NCBI GenBank assembly: GCA_019359325.1
Contig: JAHHHN010000026.1
Span: forward strand, 24,920-88,919
Length of the DNA: 64,000 nucleotides
Direction of reading: 5' to 3'
DNA from: Mojavia pulchra JT2-VF2
Lineage (GTDB): Bacteria > Cyanobacteriota > Cyanobacteriia > Cyanobacteriales > Nostocaceae
Made by a program: the position numbers and the translations under genes. Of this stretch, positions 1 to 11,800 are shown piece after piece (positions within the stretch are counted from its first letter, which is position 1; each line of letters begins with the position of its first letter). The notes below the pieces were generated by a model. The model saw nothing but the letters and a program-made list of their open reading frames with translations, was not told the DNA's origin and did no database searches.

Positions 1-1
1 A

Positions 2-3000
2 GAGCCTTTTATCAATATAGATACTCTGGCATTTTTGCAATACACTTCTGGTTCTACTGGCACACCCAAAGGTGTCATGCTCACTCATGGCAACTTGCTA
101 CACAATGCTGAGGTGACGCGCCAGTATATGGAACATTCCTCTATTAGTAAGTTTGTCACTTGGCTGCCTGTCTATCATGATATGGGACTGATTGGCGGCG
201 TACTGCAACCTTTGTATGGCGGTTTTCCTTGTATTATGATGCCGCCAGCTGCTTTTCTCCAACGTCCTTACCGTTGGTTACAGGCGATTTCTCGTTATAG
301 AGGAACTACAAGTGGCGCTCCCAACTTTGCCTACGAACTTTGTATTGAAAAAATTACCCCCGAACAACGTGCCACTCTAGATTTAAGCAGTTGGAGTGTA
401 GCTTTTAACGGTGCGGAACCAATTCGTCATGAAACTCTAGAGAAGTTTGCCGCCACCTTCGCTGAATGCGGTTTTCGTCCAGAAGCTTTTTATCCTTGTT
501 ATGGCATGGCAGAAGCCACTTTGATGGTATCTGGTAGCGTCAAGTCTACGTTAGTAAAAAGCAAGCGTATAGATAAAAGCGCTTTAGAACGCAACCATAT
601 AATTGAGGCTGTTAGTAACAATGATAATTCAATAGCATTAGTCGGCTGTGGTCACAGTGTGCCACAACAGCAGGTTGTGATTGTTAACCCAGAAACTTTA
701 ACTCGCTGTCAGGATAGAGAAGTAGGGGAAATTTGGGTATCTGGCCCCAGCGTTGGCAAAGGCTATTGGAATCGCCAAGCAGAAACAGAACAGACTTTCC
801 ATGCCTTTTTGCAAGATATAAAAGAAGGGCCTTTTTTACGCACGGGTGACTTAGGCTTTTTGGATAATGGGGAAGTCTTTATTACTGGTAGAGCCAAAGA
901 TTTAATTATTATTCGTGGCCGCAACCTGTACCCTCAAGATATTGAACTCACCGCAGAACGCTCTCATCCATCATTGCGTGCTGGTGGTAATGCAGCCTTC
1001 TGTATAGAAGTTGATCATCAAGAACAATTGGTAGTGGTGCAAGAATTAGAATTTCGCGCCAAACCGGATTTAGAGGAAGTTACAGCTGCAATTCGTCAAG
1101 CAGTAGCAGAAGAACATGAGGTACAAGTTTATGGGGTGGTTCTGATTAAACCAGGTACTATTCCCAAGACTTCTAGTGGTAAGATTCAACGTCGTGCTAC
1201 GAAAGCAGAGTTTCTGGCTGGTGAATTACAGATAATAAATAGCAGTATTACTGAAAGTATTAATTTTGTAGAAACCGAGAATAATCTTAAGCTGAATCGT
1301 GTAACTATCTTGTCCCTTACCCCGGACGAGTCTCAACTATTATTGGAAGCATATTTACTTGAGCAAGTAGCGCAAGTATTTAAAATAACACCCTTGCAGA
1401 TTGATATCAAGCAACCTTTAAGTAGCTTAGGACTCGATTCTTTAAGAGTTTTTGAGTTAAAAAACCGAATTGAAAATTATTTAGAAGTCGCTGTATCGAT
1501 AGCAGACTTTTTTGAAGGTTTGAGTATTCAAGCATTGGCAACAAAAATACTGTCCGAAATTATAACAGCAGGTGATGTGCCATTAGTAGCTTTAGCTAAA
1601 GTTGAAAAAAGCACTGACTATCATCCTTTATCTTTTTCTCAGCAAGGACTGTGGTTTATTCATCAGTTAGCACCAGACACTCCTGCTTATAACATCCCGA
1701 TTGTAATTAATTTAACGGGACAGATAAACATAGCTGCACTGACACAAAGCCTCAACGAAATTATCCAACGTCATGAGGTCTTGCGAACTAAGTTTGTATT
1801 AGTGGATGAACAACCTGCTCAGGTGATTAATCCGACTGTTACCTTCAACTTACCGATAGAAGATTTGCAGGAGTTGTCAGAGGATAATGCGGCAGTTGCA
1901 GTAGAACGTCTAACGAAGGAGTTAGCTCAACATCGGTTTGACTTGTCTTGCCAATCGCTATTGCATAGCTTACTGCTGCGCTTGACAAATAATGAATATA
2001 AGTTACTTGTAACCTTCCACCATATAGTTTCAGATGGTTGGTCTATTGGCGTATTCATCAGAGAATTGGCAGCATTATATGAAGCATTCTCCAACGGGAA
2101 GCCCTCTACACTTCCTGAACTGCCTGTTCAATATGTAGATTTCGCCTATTGGCAACGAAAGAATTTACATCCAGAGCGTATTCAAAGCTTACTTGCTTAC
2201 TGGAAACAGAAATTGAGTGGTAAGCTGCCTATATTGGATTTACCATCTGATCGCCCAAGGTCGCCTGTACAAACCTTCAACGGTGCGAAAGTCCAACTAT
2301 CCTTACCCAAAAATCTTACAGACTCTTTAAAGCAGTTGAGCCATCAGGAAGGCGCAACTCTATTTATGACTTTGTTGGCAGCCTTCAAAACTCTACTGTA
2401 CCGCTACACAGGACAAACCGATATTTTGGTGGGTTCGCCAGTTGCTAGTCGTAATGCAGTAGAAATCGAAACATTGATAGGATTGTTTGTCAATGTTTTA
2501 GTCTTACGTACAGATTTATCTGAGCAACCTAGTTTTAGAGAGTTACTTGCGCGAGTCAAATCAACAGCTTTAGAAGCATATATTCATCAAGACTTACCTT
2601 TCGATAAATTAGTCGAGGAATTACAGCCTGAACGTGATCTCAGCCACAACCCGCTATTTCAGGTGATGTTTGTTCTCCAGAATGTGCCAATCCCAAATCC
2701 ACAACTATCAGATATTTCTCTAACTTTCCACGAAGGTGATAGCGGCTCGGCTAAGTTCGATTTAACTCTGTTTATGGAAGACAGAGAACAGGGATTAGTT
2801 GCAACTTTAGAGTACAACACGGATCTATTTAAGACCGATACTATCCATCGGATGCTGGGACATTTCCAGACACTACTACAAGGTATAGTTAACAAGCCTG
2901 ATACTAGTATTGCAGAATTGCCGTTGTTAACAGAAGTTGAAAGGCATCAGCTACTAGTTGAATGGAATAATACTCAGAGAGACTATCCCCAAAATCAGTG

Positions 3001-4855
3001 CATCCACCAACTATTTGAGCAGCAAGTAGAACACACACCAGATGCTATTGCCCTCATCTTTGGAAATCAAAAACTTACCTACAAAGAGTTAAACCAACGC
3101 GCCAACAAAGTGGCTCACTATCTCAAAACTCTGGGTGTAAAACCAGACGTATTGGTTGGTATCTGCATGGAACGCTCTTTAGAGATGGTAATTGGGATAT
3201 TGGCGATTATCAAAGCAGGTGGTGCTTATGTACCTTTAGATCCTACTTATCCCAAAGAGCGTTTAGCATTCATGTTGGCTGATGCTCAAGTGTCGGTGTT
3301 GTTAGTGCAACCACATCTAGCCCAAGAACTACCAACCCATCAAGCGCAAGTTGTATGTCTAGACAGAGACTTTCAAGAATTTGCGGCTTACAGTCCTGAA
3401 AACCCAACTAGTGAAGTTACAGCAGAAAACTTAGCTTATGTAATTTACACCTCCGGTTCCACAGGAAAGCCCAAAGGTGCAATGAACACTCACAAAGGCT
3501 TGTGTAACCGTCTATTGTGGATGCAAGATACATATCAGCTAACAGCAAGCGATCGCGTTTTACAGAAAACACCATTCAGCTTTGATGTTTCGGTTTGGGA
3601 ATTTTTCTGGACTTTGTTAACAGGTGCGAGTTTAGTTATAGCTAAACCTGGTGGACATCAAGATAGTAGGTATCTGGTTCAACTAATTGCTCAAGAAAAA
3701 ATTACCACAATTCACTTTGTTCCCTCAATGTTGCAAGTGTTTCTAGAAGAAACAGAACTAGAGCAATGTGGTAGTCTCAAACGGGTAATTTGTAGTGGTG
3801 AGGCTCTATCTTTTGACCTACAACAACGCTTCTTTGAACGATTCAACGCCGAGTTACACAACCTTTATGGCCCAACAGAAGCGGCAATAGACGTAACTTA
3901 TTGGGCTTGTCAACCTAATAGTAATGAGAAGACAGTTCCTATTGGTCGTCCAATTGCCAATACACAGATATATATCTTAGATAAACATTTACAACCTGTG
4001 CCAATTGGTGTCAGTGGTGAGTTACATATTGGTGGCGTGGGATTAGCGCGTGGTTATTGGAATAAACCTGAACTAACTCAAGAAAAGTTTATTTCAAGTC
4101 CATTTGAATCAGGACATTTTTTATACAAAACAGGTGATTTAGCACGCTATCGTGCTGATGGAAATATTGAATATTTAGGCAGGATTGACCACCAAGTTAA
4201 GCTGCGAGGTTTTCGCATTGAATTAGGAGAAATTGAAGCAGTATTAGGACAACACCCAAAAGTTAAAGAAACGGTAGTAGTAGCCAGAGAAGATATCCCA
4301 AACAATCAGCGATTGGTAGCCTATGTAGTTCCTCATTCAGAAACAAAATTTTCTGCACAGGAATTACGCGATTCTCTCAAAGAGAAACTACCAGATTATA
4401 TGGTGCCTTCTGCCGTTGTAGAATTACAGAAATTACCACTTTCACCTAATGGTAAAATAGACCGTCGTGCCTTACCTGTACCAGAGATTCAACGCCTTGA
4501 TTTAAAACAGACGTATGAAGCACCAAACTCGGAAATAGAAAGAGCGATCGCTAAAGTTTGGCAAGAGATTTTACATCTAGAAAAAGTAGGCATCAATGAT
4601 AATTTCTTTGACTTGGGCGGTAATTCATTATTAATGGTTCAGGTGAATCATAAATTCCGAGAAAACCTGCACTGTGACATTTCAGTTGTAGAAATGTTCC
4701 AAAACCCAACTATTAAATCTTTGGCTAAGTATATAAATATCAATTCAAAAGAAACATCGGTTTTTGAATCATTAAATAACCGCATTCAAAAGCAAATAGA
4801 GGCTGCTAATAGACAGAGAAACTTGATGAAGCGCGGTAGAAATTTTAAGAAATAA
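2..4855 (+). CDS. Hybrid loading/NRPS protein: FAAL-ACP-C-A(Ser)-PCP (5' partial)
   Basis: This protein starts lipopeptide assembly. It activates a fatty acid as acyl-AMP, loads it on an ACP and joins it to the first amino acid. The reading frame is open through the left window edge (IDTLAFLQYTSGSTG), so the true start lies outside; the TTG at 35 is internal. Numbering from that TTG, residues 1-400 are a fatty acyl-AMP ligase (YTSGSTGTPKG; LYPQDIE), 437-505 an ACP (GLDSLR, Ser near 468), 530-960 a condensation domain with intact HHIVSDG, 990-1490 an adenylation domain and 1500-1570 a PCP (GGNSLL). A basic, possibly helical tail of about 30 residues follows and could be a docking segment. The A-domain pocket aligned to GrsA reads D-V-W-H-I-S-L-I-D-(K), a serine code. 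The core of this A domain is almost identical in DNA to the one near 26.0-26.7 kb. Fatty-acid chain length cannot be read from the sequence. Confidence 0.95.
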   Translation, partial: EPFINIDTLAFLQYTSGSTGTPKGVMLTHGNLLHNAEVTRQYMEHSSISKFVTWLPVYHDMGLIGGVLQPLYGGFPCIMMPPAAFLQRPYRWLQAISRYRGTTSGAPNFAYELCIEKITPEQRATLDLSSWSVAFNGAEPIRHETLEKFAATFAECGFRPEAFYPCYGMAEATLMVSGSVKSTLVKSKRIDKSALERNHIIEAVSNNDNSIALVGCGHSVPQQQVVIVNPETLTRCQDREVGEIWVSGPSVGKGYWNRQAETEQTFHAFLQDIKEGPFLRTGDLGFLDNGEVFITGRAKDLIIIRGRNLYPQDIELTAERSHPSLRAGGNAAFCIEVDHQEQLVVVQELEFRAKPDLEEVTAAIRQAVAEEHEVQVYGVVLIKPGTIPKTSSGKIQRRATKAEFLAGELQIINSSITESINFVETENNLKLNRVTILSLTPDESQLLLEAYLLEQVAQVFKITPLQIDIKQPLSSLGLDSLRVFELKNRIENYLEVAVSIADFFEGLSIQALATKILSEIITAGDVPLVALAKVEKSTDYHPLSFSQQGLWFIHQLAPDTPAYNIPIVINLTGQINIAALTQSLNEIIQRHEVLRTKFVLVDEQPAQVINPTVTFNLPIEDLQELSEDNAAVAVERLTKELAQHRFDLSCQSLLHSLLLRLTNNEYKLLVTFHHIVSDGWSIGVFIRELAALYEAFSNGKPSTLPELPVQYVDFAYWQRKNLHPERIQSLLAYWKQKLSGKLPILDLPSDRPRSPVQTFNGAKVQLSLPKNLTDSLKQLSHQEGATLFMTLLAAFKTLLYRYTGQTDILVGSPVASRNAVEIETLIGLFVNVLVLRTDLSEQPSFRELLARVKSTALEAYIHQDLPFDKLVEELQPERDLSHNPLFQVMFVLQNVPIPNPQLSDISLTFHEGDSGSAKFDLTLFMEDREQGLVATLEYNTDLFKTDTIHRMLGHFQTLLQGIVNKPDTSIAELPLLTEVERHQLLVEWNNTQRDYPQNQCIHQLFEQQVEHTPDAIALIFGNQKLTYKELNQRANKVAHYLKTLGVKPDVLVGICMERSLEMVIGILAIIKAGGAYVPLDPTYPKERLAFMLADAQVSVLLVQPHLAQELPTHQAQVVCLDRDFQEFAAYSPENPTSEVTAENLAYVIYTSGSTGKPKGAMNTHKGLCNRLLWMQDTYQLTASDRVLQKTPFSFDVSVWEFFWTLLTGASLVIAKPGGHQDSRYLVQLIAQEKITTIHFVPSMLQVFLEETELEQCGSLKRVICSGEALSFDLQQRFFERFNAELHNLYGPTEAAIDVTYWACQPNSNEKTVPIGRPIANTQIYILDKHLQPVPIGVSGELHIGGVGLARGYWNKPELTQEKFISSPFESGHFLYKTGDLARYRADGNIEYLGRIDHQVKLRGFRIELGEIEAVLGQHPKVKETVVVAREDIPNNQRLVAYVVPHSETKFSAQELRDSLKEKLPDYMVPSAVVELQKLPLSPNGKIDRRALPVPEIQRLDLKQTYEAPNSEIERAIAKVWQEILHLEKVGINDNFFDLGGNSLLMVQVNHKFRENLHCDISVVEMFQNPTIKSLAKYININSKETSVFESLNNRIQKQIEAANRQRNLMKRGRNFKK
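3425..4146 (+). repeat. Duplicated Ser A-domain core, copy 1
   Basis: This segment matches 26004-26725 at a constant offset of 22,579. I counted seven mismatches, all in the first 252 bases. The last 470 bases (3677-4146) are identical in the two copies. It covers A-domain core motifs A3 to about A7, including the whole specificity pocket, and similarity falls abruptly on the 3' side. This is the pattern of recent recombination or gene conversion between modules. Confidence 0.9.
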
Positions 4856-4918
4856 CCAAATATTCTTTCTACTTAACCAGAAAATACTAAACAGTTAAAT
4901 AAGGAAATTCAGAATATA

Positions 4919-5785
4919 ATGCTTGAAACTAATACATTATTAACTAACAGTGCAAAACTAATTCAAAACAAAACTGCTCAATCAATTTTGCAACTGCCTG
5001 TTGAAGAAACTTTAGGCGATTTTAAATCGTTTGGTATTTTACTATTTCGAGGTTTTGGTGTTGACTATGAACAGATGAAGGTATTTGCTGAAAAATTCAG
5101 TTCAAAATTTGTCTTGGATAAAGACAGACCAATAGTTGATCCACGTAATAAATATGTCACTTTAGTAGATCCAGGGATGCACTATGTTAGCCCTCATTGC
5201 GAAAACGCTAATTCTCCCTTTCGTCCCGATGTCATTTGGTTTTGCTGTGGTGTACCAGCTTCTCAAGGTGGTGAAACTTTATATTGGGATGGTGTAAGAG
5301 TATGGCAAGCATTAAGTGAAGAATTACGACAATTATTTATTGCTAAAAAAATCAAATTTTTCCAAAAATTTCCGGCTGCTGACTGGAAGCGTTTTCTAGG
5401 AGTAGGTGCTACTTTAGCTGATGTTAAACGTACTCTGAATGGCATTCCTGGTTTAAGTTACAAAATTAATGAAGACCAATCTATTTCTATAGAATATATT
5501 TGTTCGGCTGTAGTTAAGACTAAATATGGTCATCAAGACGCATTTGCTAATAGTCTAATTACTGAGTACAAAAATCCTAGAGGAGTCGTCACTTTTGCAG
5601 ATGATTCACCTATACCATCAACAGTTATTAACCAAATTCAGCAAGTGATGAATAACTTAACTGAGGTGATACCCTGGCAATCGGGCGATTTAGTTATGAT
5701 TGACAATTCTAGATTTTTGCATGGTCGTCGGTCATTTACTGATACAAAACGCAGAATTTACTCGCTCCTCAGCTACATGAGATAA
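4919..5785 (+). CDS. Stand-alone TauD-family Fe(II)/2-oxoglutarate oxygenase
   Basis: A 288-residue TauD/TfdA-superfamily oxygenase, expected to hydroxylate or otherwise oxidise a C-H bond using Fe(II), O2 and 2-oxoglutarate. An iron triad is visible: an HxE in 'SPHCEN' and a distal His in 'FLHGRR', with nearby Arg residues that could bind 2-oxoglutarate. It lies between the FAAL/Ser module and the PKS in the same direction, 63 bases after the first gene, with AAGGAA about 12 bases ahead of the ATG. It is shorter than the other two cluster hydroxylases and lacks their shared N-terminal segment (IKTxYL and onward). No interface domain follows it. Its substrate is therefore open: the Ser residue, the ketide unit or the acyl chain are possible. 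It could correspond to the stand-alone (TbetaH) type of Asp hydroxylase, but I cannot establish that by eye. Confidence 0.85.
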   Translation: MLETNTLLTNSAKLIQNKTAQSILQLPVEETLGDFKSFGILLFRGFGVDYEQMKVFAEKFSSKFVLDKDRPIVDPRNKYVTLVDPGMHYVSPHCENANSPFRPDVIWFCCGVPASQGGETLYWDGVRVWQALSEELRQLFIAKKIKFFQKFPAADWKRFLGVGATLADVKRTLNGIPGLSYKINEDQSISIEYICSAVVKTKYGHQDAFANSLITEYKNPRGVVTFADDSPIPSTVINQIQQVMNNLTEVIPWQSGDLVMIDNSRFLHGRRSFTDTKRRIYSLLSYMR

Positions 5786-5883
5786 TTGATAAAAACATCA
5801 ATTTATTTTCTGCAACTCTGCATGAGGAAATAAATTTTTGACAACAAAAACCATTATTTTAAATTCAACCCAAGAAAAAGAAC

Positions 5884-8800
5884 ATGGGTAGTACAATATC
5901 TGACGCATCAATGGAAGGCATAGCAATTATTGGTATATCAGGACGTTTCCCTGGAGCTAATAATGTTGCAGAATTTTGGCACAATTTACAAGCGGGAATC
6001 GAATCAATTTCTCAGCTTACAGATGAAGATTTATTAGCAGCAGGTATTGCTCCTAATTGCTTAGATGATAGTAACTATGTCAAAGCAGGCGGCGTTTTAG
6101 AAGATATTGATTTATTTGATGCTGCATTTTTTGACGTTAATCCTAAAGAAGCGGAAATTACCGATCCACAACACCGTCTATTTTTAGAATATGCTTGGGA
6201 AGCTTTAGAAAGTGCTGGTTATGACTCCAATAGATGTGAGAGTCGGATAGGAGTTTATGCTGGTGCTAGTTTAAATAATTATTTATCTTTTGACTTAAAT
6301 AGCGACCAAGTTGGTTCGGCACAGTCTTATCAAAAATTAATTGGTAATGATAAAGATTTTCTCTCTACTCGTGTATCGTACAAATTAAATTTAACTGGGC
6401 CAAGTCTGACAGTTCAAACAGCTTGTTCTACTTCATTAGTAGCAATTACTCTGGCTTGTCAAAGTTTAATTAATTATCAATGTGATATGGCTTTGGCAGG
6501 GGGAGTTTCAATTCGAGTTCCGCATAAAACAGGTTATTTGTATCAACCAGGCGGAACTTTATCTCCTGATGGCCATTGTCGTGCTTTTGATGCTCAAGCA
6601 CAAGGAACAACTGTTGGTAATGGTGTCGGAGTTGTTCTGCTGAAGCGGCTGGAGGATGCGATCGCAGATGGCGATCACATCTATGCAGTAATTAAAGGTT
6701 GGGCTATCAACAACGATGGTTCACAGAAAGTTGGTTATACAGCGCCTAGCGTCGATGGACAAGCAGAAGCGATCGCAGAAGCCATCATGTTAGCCGGGGT
6801 TGAACCAGAAACCATCAGCTATGTTGAAGCGCATGGTACAGGCACAACTTTAGGCGATCCAATTGAAATTGCTGCTTTAACTAAAGTTTTTCGCGCCAGT
6901 ACAGACAAAAAAGGTTTTTGTGCGATTGGTTCTGTCAAAACAAACATCGGTCATCTCGATGCAGCCGCAGGAGTCACCGGATTAATCAAGACGGCTTTAG
7001 CTCTCAAACATCAACAAATACCACCCAGCTTAAATTTTGAGCAGCCCAACCCCCAGATAGATTTTGACAATAGTCCTTTTTACGTCAACACAAAACTGAC
7101 TCAATGGAAACCAGAACTATCTCCGCGTCGTGCGGGTGTTAGTTCCTTGGGGATGGGAGGAACCAATGCTCATGTTGTTTTAGAAGAAGCACCAGTTGTA
7201 GAAAAGCAGGGGAGCAGAGGAGCAGGGGAGCAGGGGAGAAAGTATCATCTGTTAGTCATCTCCGCCAAGACTGAATCTGCATTAGAAACTGCTACTGATA
7301 ATCTGACTCAACATCTGGTGCAGCATCCTGACCTAAATCTGGCGGATGTTGCTTATACCCTGCAACTAGGGCGTAAAGAGTTTAATTATCGTCGCATCTT
7401 GGTGTGTGAAGATATTCAAGATGCGGTCAATGCTTTGCAAAATAGAGCTTATCAACAAATTTTCACTCACTACCAAGAACCTTGCGATCGCCCGATTACC
7501 TTCATGTTTCCTGGGCAAGGTAGTCAGTATGTCAACATGGGCAAAGAACTTTATCAAACAGAGTCAGCCTTTCGTGAATCTGTAGACCGTTGCTGTTCGA
7601 TACTTCAACCATTATTGAGCCTAGATTTACGTGCAGTCATCTATCCCCAAGAGTCTGACACCAAAACTGCCCAAGAAAAACTCACGCAAACATCCGTAAC
7701 CCAGCCAGCATTATTTGTCATCGAGTATGCCTTAGCTCAGTTGTGGATGTCCTGGGGTATTTCTGCGGGTGCAATGATTGGCCATAGCATCGGGGAATAT
7801 GTAGCGGCTTGTCTTGCTGGTGTTATGTCCTTAAAAGACGCATTAACTCTTGTTGCTATGCGTGGGCGACTAATGCAGCAATTGCCAAGCGGCAGTATGC
7901 TATCGATTCCCTTCTCAGAAGCAGAAGTTAAACCTTTACTCAATGAAAACTTATCTTTAGCTGCGAGTAATGCACCGTCTTCTTGTGTAGTGTCAGGAAC
8001 TCATGGCGCGATAGATGCACTGTCTGAGCAACTATTAGCGCAAGGGATAGAATGTCGTCGCCTGTATACTTCCCATGCTTTCCATTCTCAGATGATGGAA
8101 CCGATTTTGCAGGCGTTTATTGCGGAAGCTAAGAAAGTTACATTGAATCCTCCGCAAATTCCCTTTATCTCGAATCTCACCGGAACTTGGATAACTGCCC
8201 AAGAAGCTACAGATCCTAATTACTGGGCGAGTCATTTACGACAAACAGTGAAGTTTGCAGATGGCATATCTGTGTTACTGCAAGAGCCAAACCGAATTCT
8301 TCTGGAAGTAGGGGCGGGGCGGACTTTGTGTACCTTTGTTAAACAGCAAGCAGGTGTAAGCCAACAGCCGATACTGTCTTCTTTACGGCATCCCAAAGAA
8401 GAACAAGCAGATGTTGTGTTCTTGCTAAATACACTTGGTCGCCTCTGGTTTTTTGGAGTTGCAATAGATTGGTCTAGCTTTTACGGTTCTGAACGTCGTT
8501 ATCGCATCCCACTACCGACATATCCTTTTGAACGTCAACGTTATTGGATAGAACCTCAGAAAAAGTTTAGTGAGTCTTTTGCTGTCAATCAGAAAAAGCC
8601 TGACATAGCAGACTGGTTTTATTTACCAGTTTGGAAACAAACAATTGCACCCCAAACTGTAAAATCTGAAAAACAAGTGTTGGTATTTGCTGATACTTGT
8701 CAAGTAGGTTTACAAATAGCCAAACGCCTAGAAGGTGAGGGTAACAATGTTATTACAGTCTGGCAGGGAGAGCAGTTTAGCAAATTGAGTGAAAGGGAAT

Positions 8801-11800
8801 ATAGCATCAATCCTAGCCAGCCTAATGATTATGATGATCTAATCGAAGAGTTGCAATTTTTCGGGCAAATTCCAGATGCAATTTTACACCTCTGGAGTAT
8901 CGCACCTACTGAACAAACAACATCAGGAATCGAGTATTTTGACAATTGCCAAAATGTAGGTTTTTATAGCTTGTTATTTCTGGCACAGTCTCTTAGTAAA
9001 CAAAATATTACTCAACCTGTAGATATTTTGGTCGTAACTAATGATATCTACGACGTAACAGGTTTAGAAAAATTAAGTCCAGAGAAAGCAACTGTCTTGG
9101 GAATGTGTAAAACCATTCCGCAAGAGTATGCAAATATTTCCTGTCGCAGTATTGATATTGTGCTTCCTGCGGCTGGAACTGTTGCAGAAAGCCAACTGTT
9201 AGAACAACTTTTAGCAGAGTTAAATACTAAAGAATTTGAGAGTGCGATCGCTTATCGTGGTCATCATCGTTGGCTACAATCTTATGAACCACTACGGCTA
9301 GATAACAACCAACCACCCAAGCTGCGGCAAGAAGGAGTATATCTAATTACTGGTGGTTTAGGTGGTATCGGTTTAGAAATTGCCGAGTATTTAGCACAAA
9401 CAGTCAAAGCAAAATTAATACTAATTAGTTCTTCAGCTTTCCCTAACAAAGATGAATGGGAAGAATGGCTAACAACTCACGACGCAGAAGATAAATTCAG
9501 CAGTAAAATTCGCAAATTACAGGAACTAGAACAACTAGGTGCAGAAATTCTGGCTCTGAGTGCTGATGTAGCCAATGCAGACCAAATGCAAGCAGCTATT
9601 ACTCAGACTATAGACCGTTTTGGTCAGATAAATGGCGTTATTCATGCTGCTGGAATTAAACTGTTTAGAACAGTTCAAGAAATTACTAGAAGCGAATGCG
9701 AACAACAACTAAAAGCTAATGGTCATGGACTGTATATTTTAGAAACAGCATTACAAGAAATAGAGCTTGATTTCTGTGTTTTAATATCTTCCTTATCATC
9801 TGTTATAGGTGCATTAGGAATGGCGGCTTATCCAGCAGCCCATCACTTCACTGATGCCTTTGTTTATAAACATAATCAAACAAGTTATACACCTTGGATT
9901 AGTGTAAATTGGGATAACTGGTTAACGAGTCAATTAGTTAGAGAATTGGCAGCAAAGCCAGAAAATTCTACTCAATTTTTCATGAATAATCATGAAGGTG
10001 TCGAAGTATTCCAACGCGTATTAACTTTAAATAAAGTCAATCAAATAGTTGTTTCAACAACTGATTTACAAGCCAGAGTTGAACAGTGGATTAAGCCTTC
10101 AGAAGTTGTTGATCGCACCGATTCACCAGCACTACACTCTAGACCATACTTACAGAATAGTTATGTTGCTCCGCGAAACGAAACAGAGCAAACCATTGCT
10201 AACATCTGGCAAGAAATTCTAGGAATTGAACAAATAGGTATTGAAGATAACTTCTTAGAGTTAGGCGGCGATTCTCTATTAAGTATTCAGATTACTGCCA
10301 GAGCCAACAAAGCAGGACTACGCTTTACTAATCAGCATTTGTTTGAATACCCAACTATTGCCCAATTAGCAGAAATAGCAGGCAGAACGCAAACAGTTTT
10401 AAGTGAACAGGGATTAGTGACAGGAGAACTGCCCCTAACACCGATTCAGCACTGGTTTTTTGAGCAGAAATTAGTTGATGCACACCACTGGAACCAAACA
10501 GTTGTGTTAGAAGTGCAACAATCTCTTATCCCTGTGTTCTTAAAACAAGCAGTTCAGCATTTACTAATACATCATGATGCTTTGCGCCTACGTTTTGCAG
10601 AAGAAGCATCAAGTTGGCAACAAATAAATGCTAGTCCTGATGAAGTTGTACCGTTTGAAGAGATAGATTTATCAGAACTGTTACCACAGCAACAAGAACA
10701 GGCATTTGAAGCATCTATTCAAGAGATCCAAGCGAGTCTCAATCTTACTTCTGGCCCAATTGTGCGGGTTGCATTCTTTGACTTTGGAACTCATCAACCA
10801 AGCCGCATCCTGTTGGCAATCCACCATTTAGCAATTGATGTTGGTTCTTGGCGAATTTTGCTAGAAGATTTGGAGACTGCATACCAACAACTCAGCCAAG
10901 GAAAAGCAATTAAACTACCGCCGAAGACAACTTCATTCAAACAGTGGGCTTTGCGGCTAACTCAGTATGCCCAGTCAATAGAATTACAAAGAGAACAGGT
11001 TTATTGGTTAACAGCTGAGCGTGACTGGGTATCACCATTGCCAGTAGATTATCCAGATGGTGCTAACACTGTAGCATCGGCTGAGACTATATCTGTAACC
11101 TTGAGTGTAGAAGAAACACAGGCATTACAAGAAGAAATTGCTACAACTTATCGAGTCCAAACAGATGATCTACTACTTGCTGCTTTAACACAAGCATTTA
11201 GTAAATGGACTGGTAAGCAATCATTGCTGGTTGACTTAGAGGGAAATGGCCGAGATGTAATTTTCGATGATATCGATTTATCCCGTACAGTAGGCTGGTT
11301 TACCAATATTGCCCCCATGCTATTGCAAATTGGCGATACAGAACAAATAGGGGAAATCTTAAAGCAGGTGAAAGAGCAAATCCGTAGTTTCCCGAATCAA
11401 GGTTTGGGCTATGGTGTGTTGCGCTACTTGAGTGGTGATGAGATTATTACGGAAAAATTGCGATCGCTACAACAAGCAGAGGTACTTTTCCTTTACCTTG
11501 GCAACTACGAGCAAACTATACCTGAGTCTTCTTTATTAAAGTTATCCCCAAAATCCGGCGGTTTATCCCGTAGTTCACACGCACAACGCAGCCATCTAAT
11601 AGAAATTAATGCCTTGATAGTCCAAAACCAACTTAAAATCGATTGGATTTATAGCCAAAATGTTTATCGTCAAGCAACAGTTGAAAGGTTAGCTCAAGAT
11701 TTTCAAACAGCTTTACTTTCTATACTCAGTGCTAGCCAGTCTTCTACAGCACCTAGTTATACACCTTCAGACTTTGCTGAATTTGAATCTAGCCAATGGA

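Noticed and set aside
35..37. TTG at 35 as the start of the first gene
   Set aside because: The frame is open to the window edge and the preceding residues (IDTLAF) belong to the FAAL family, so the gene is cut by the window.
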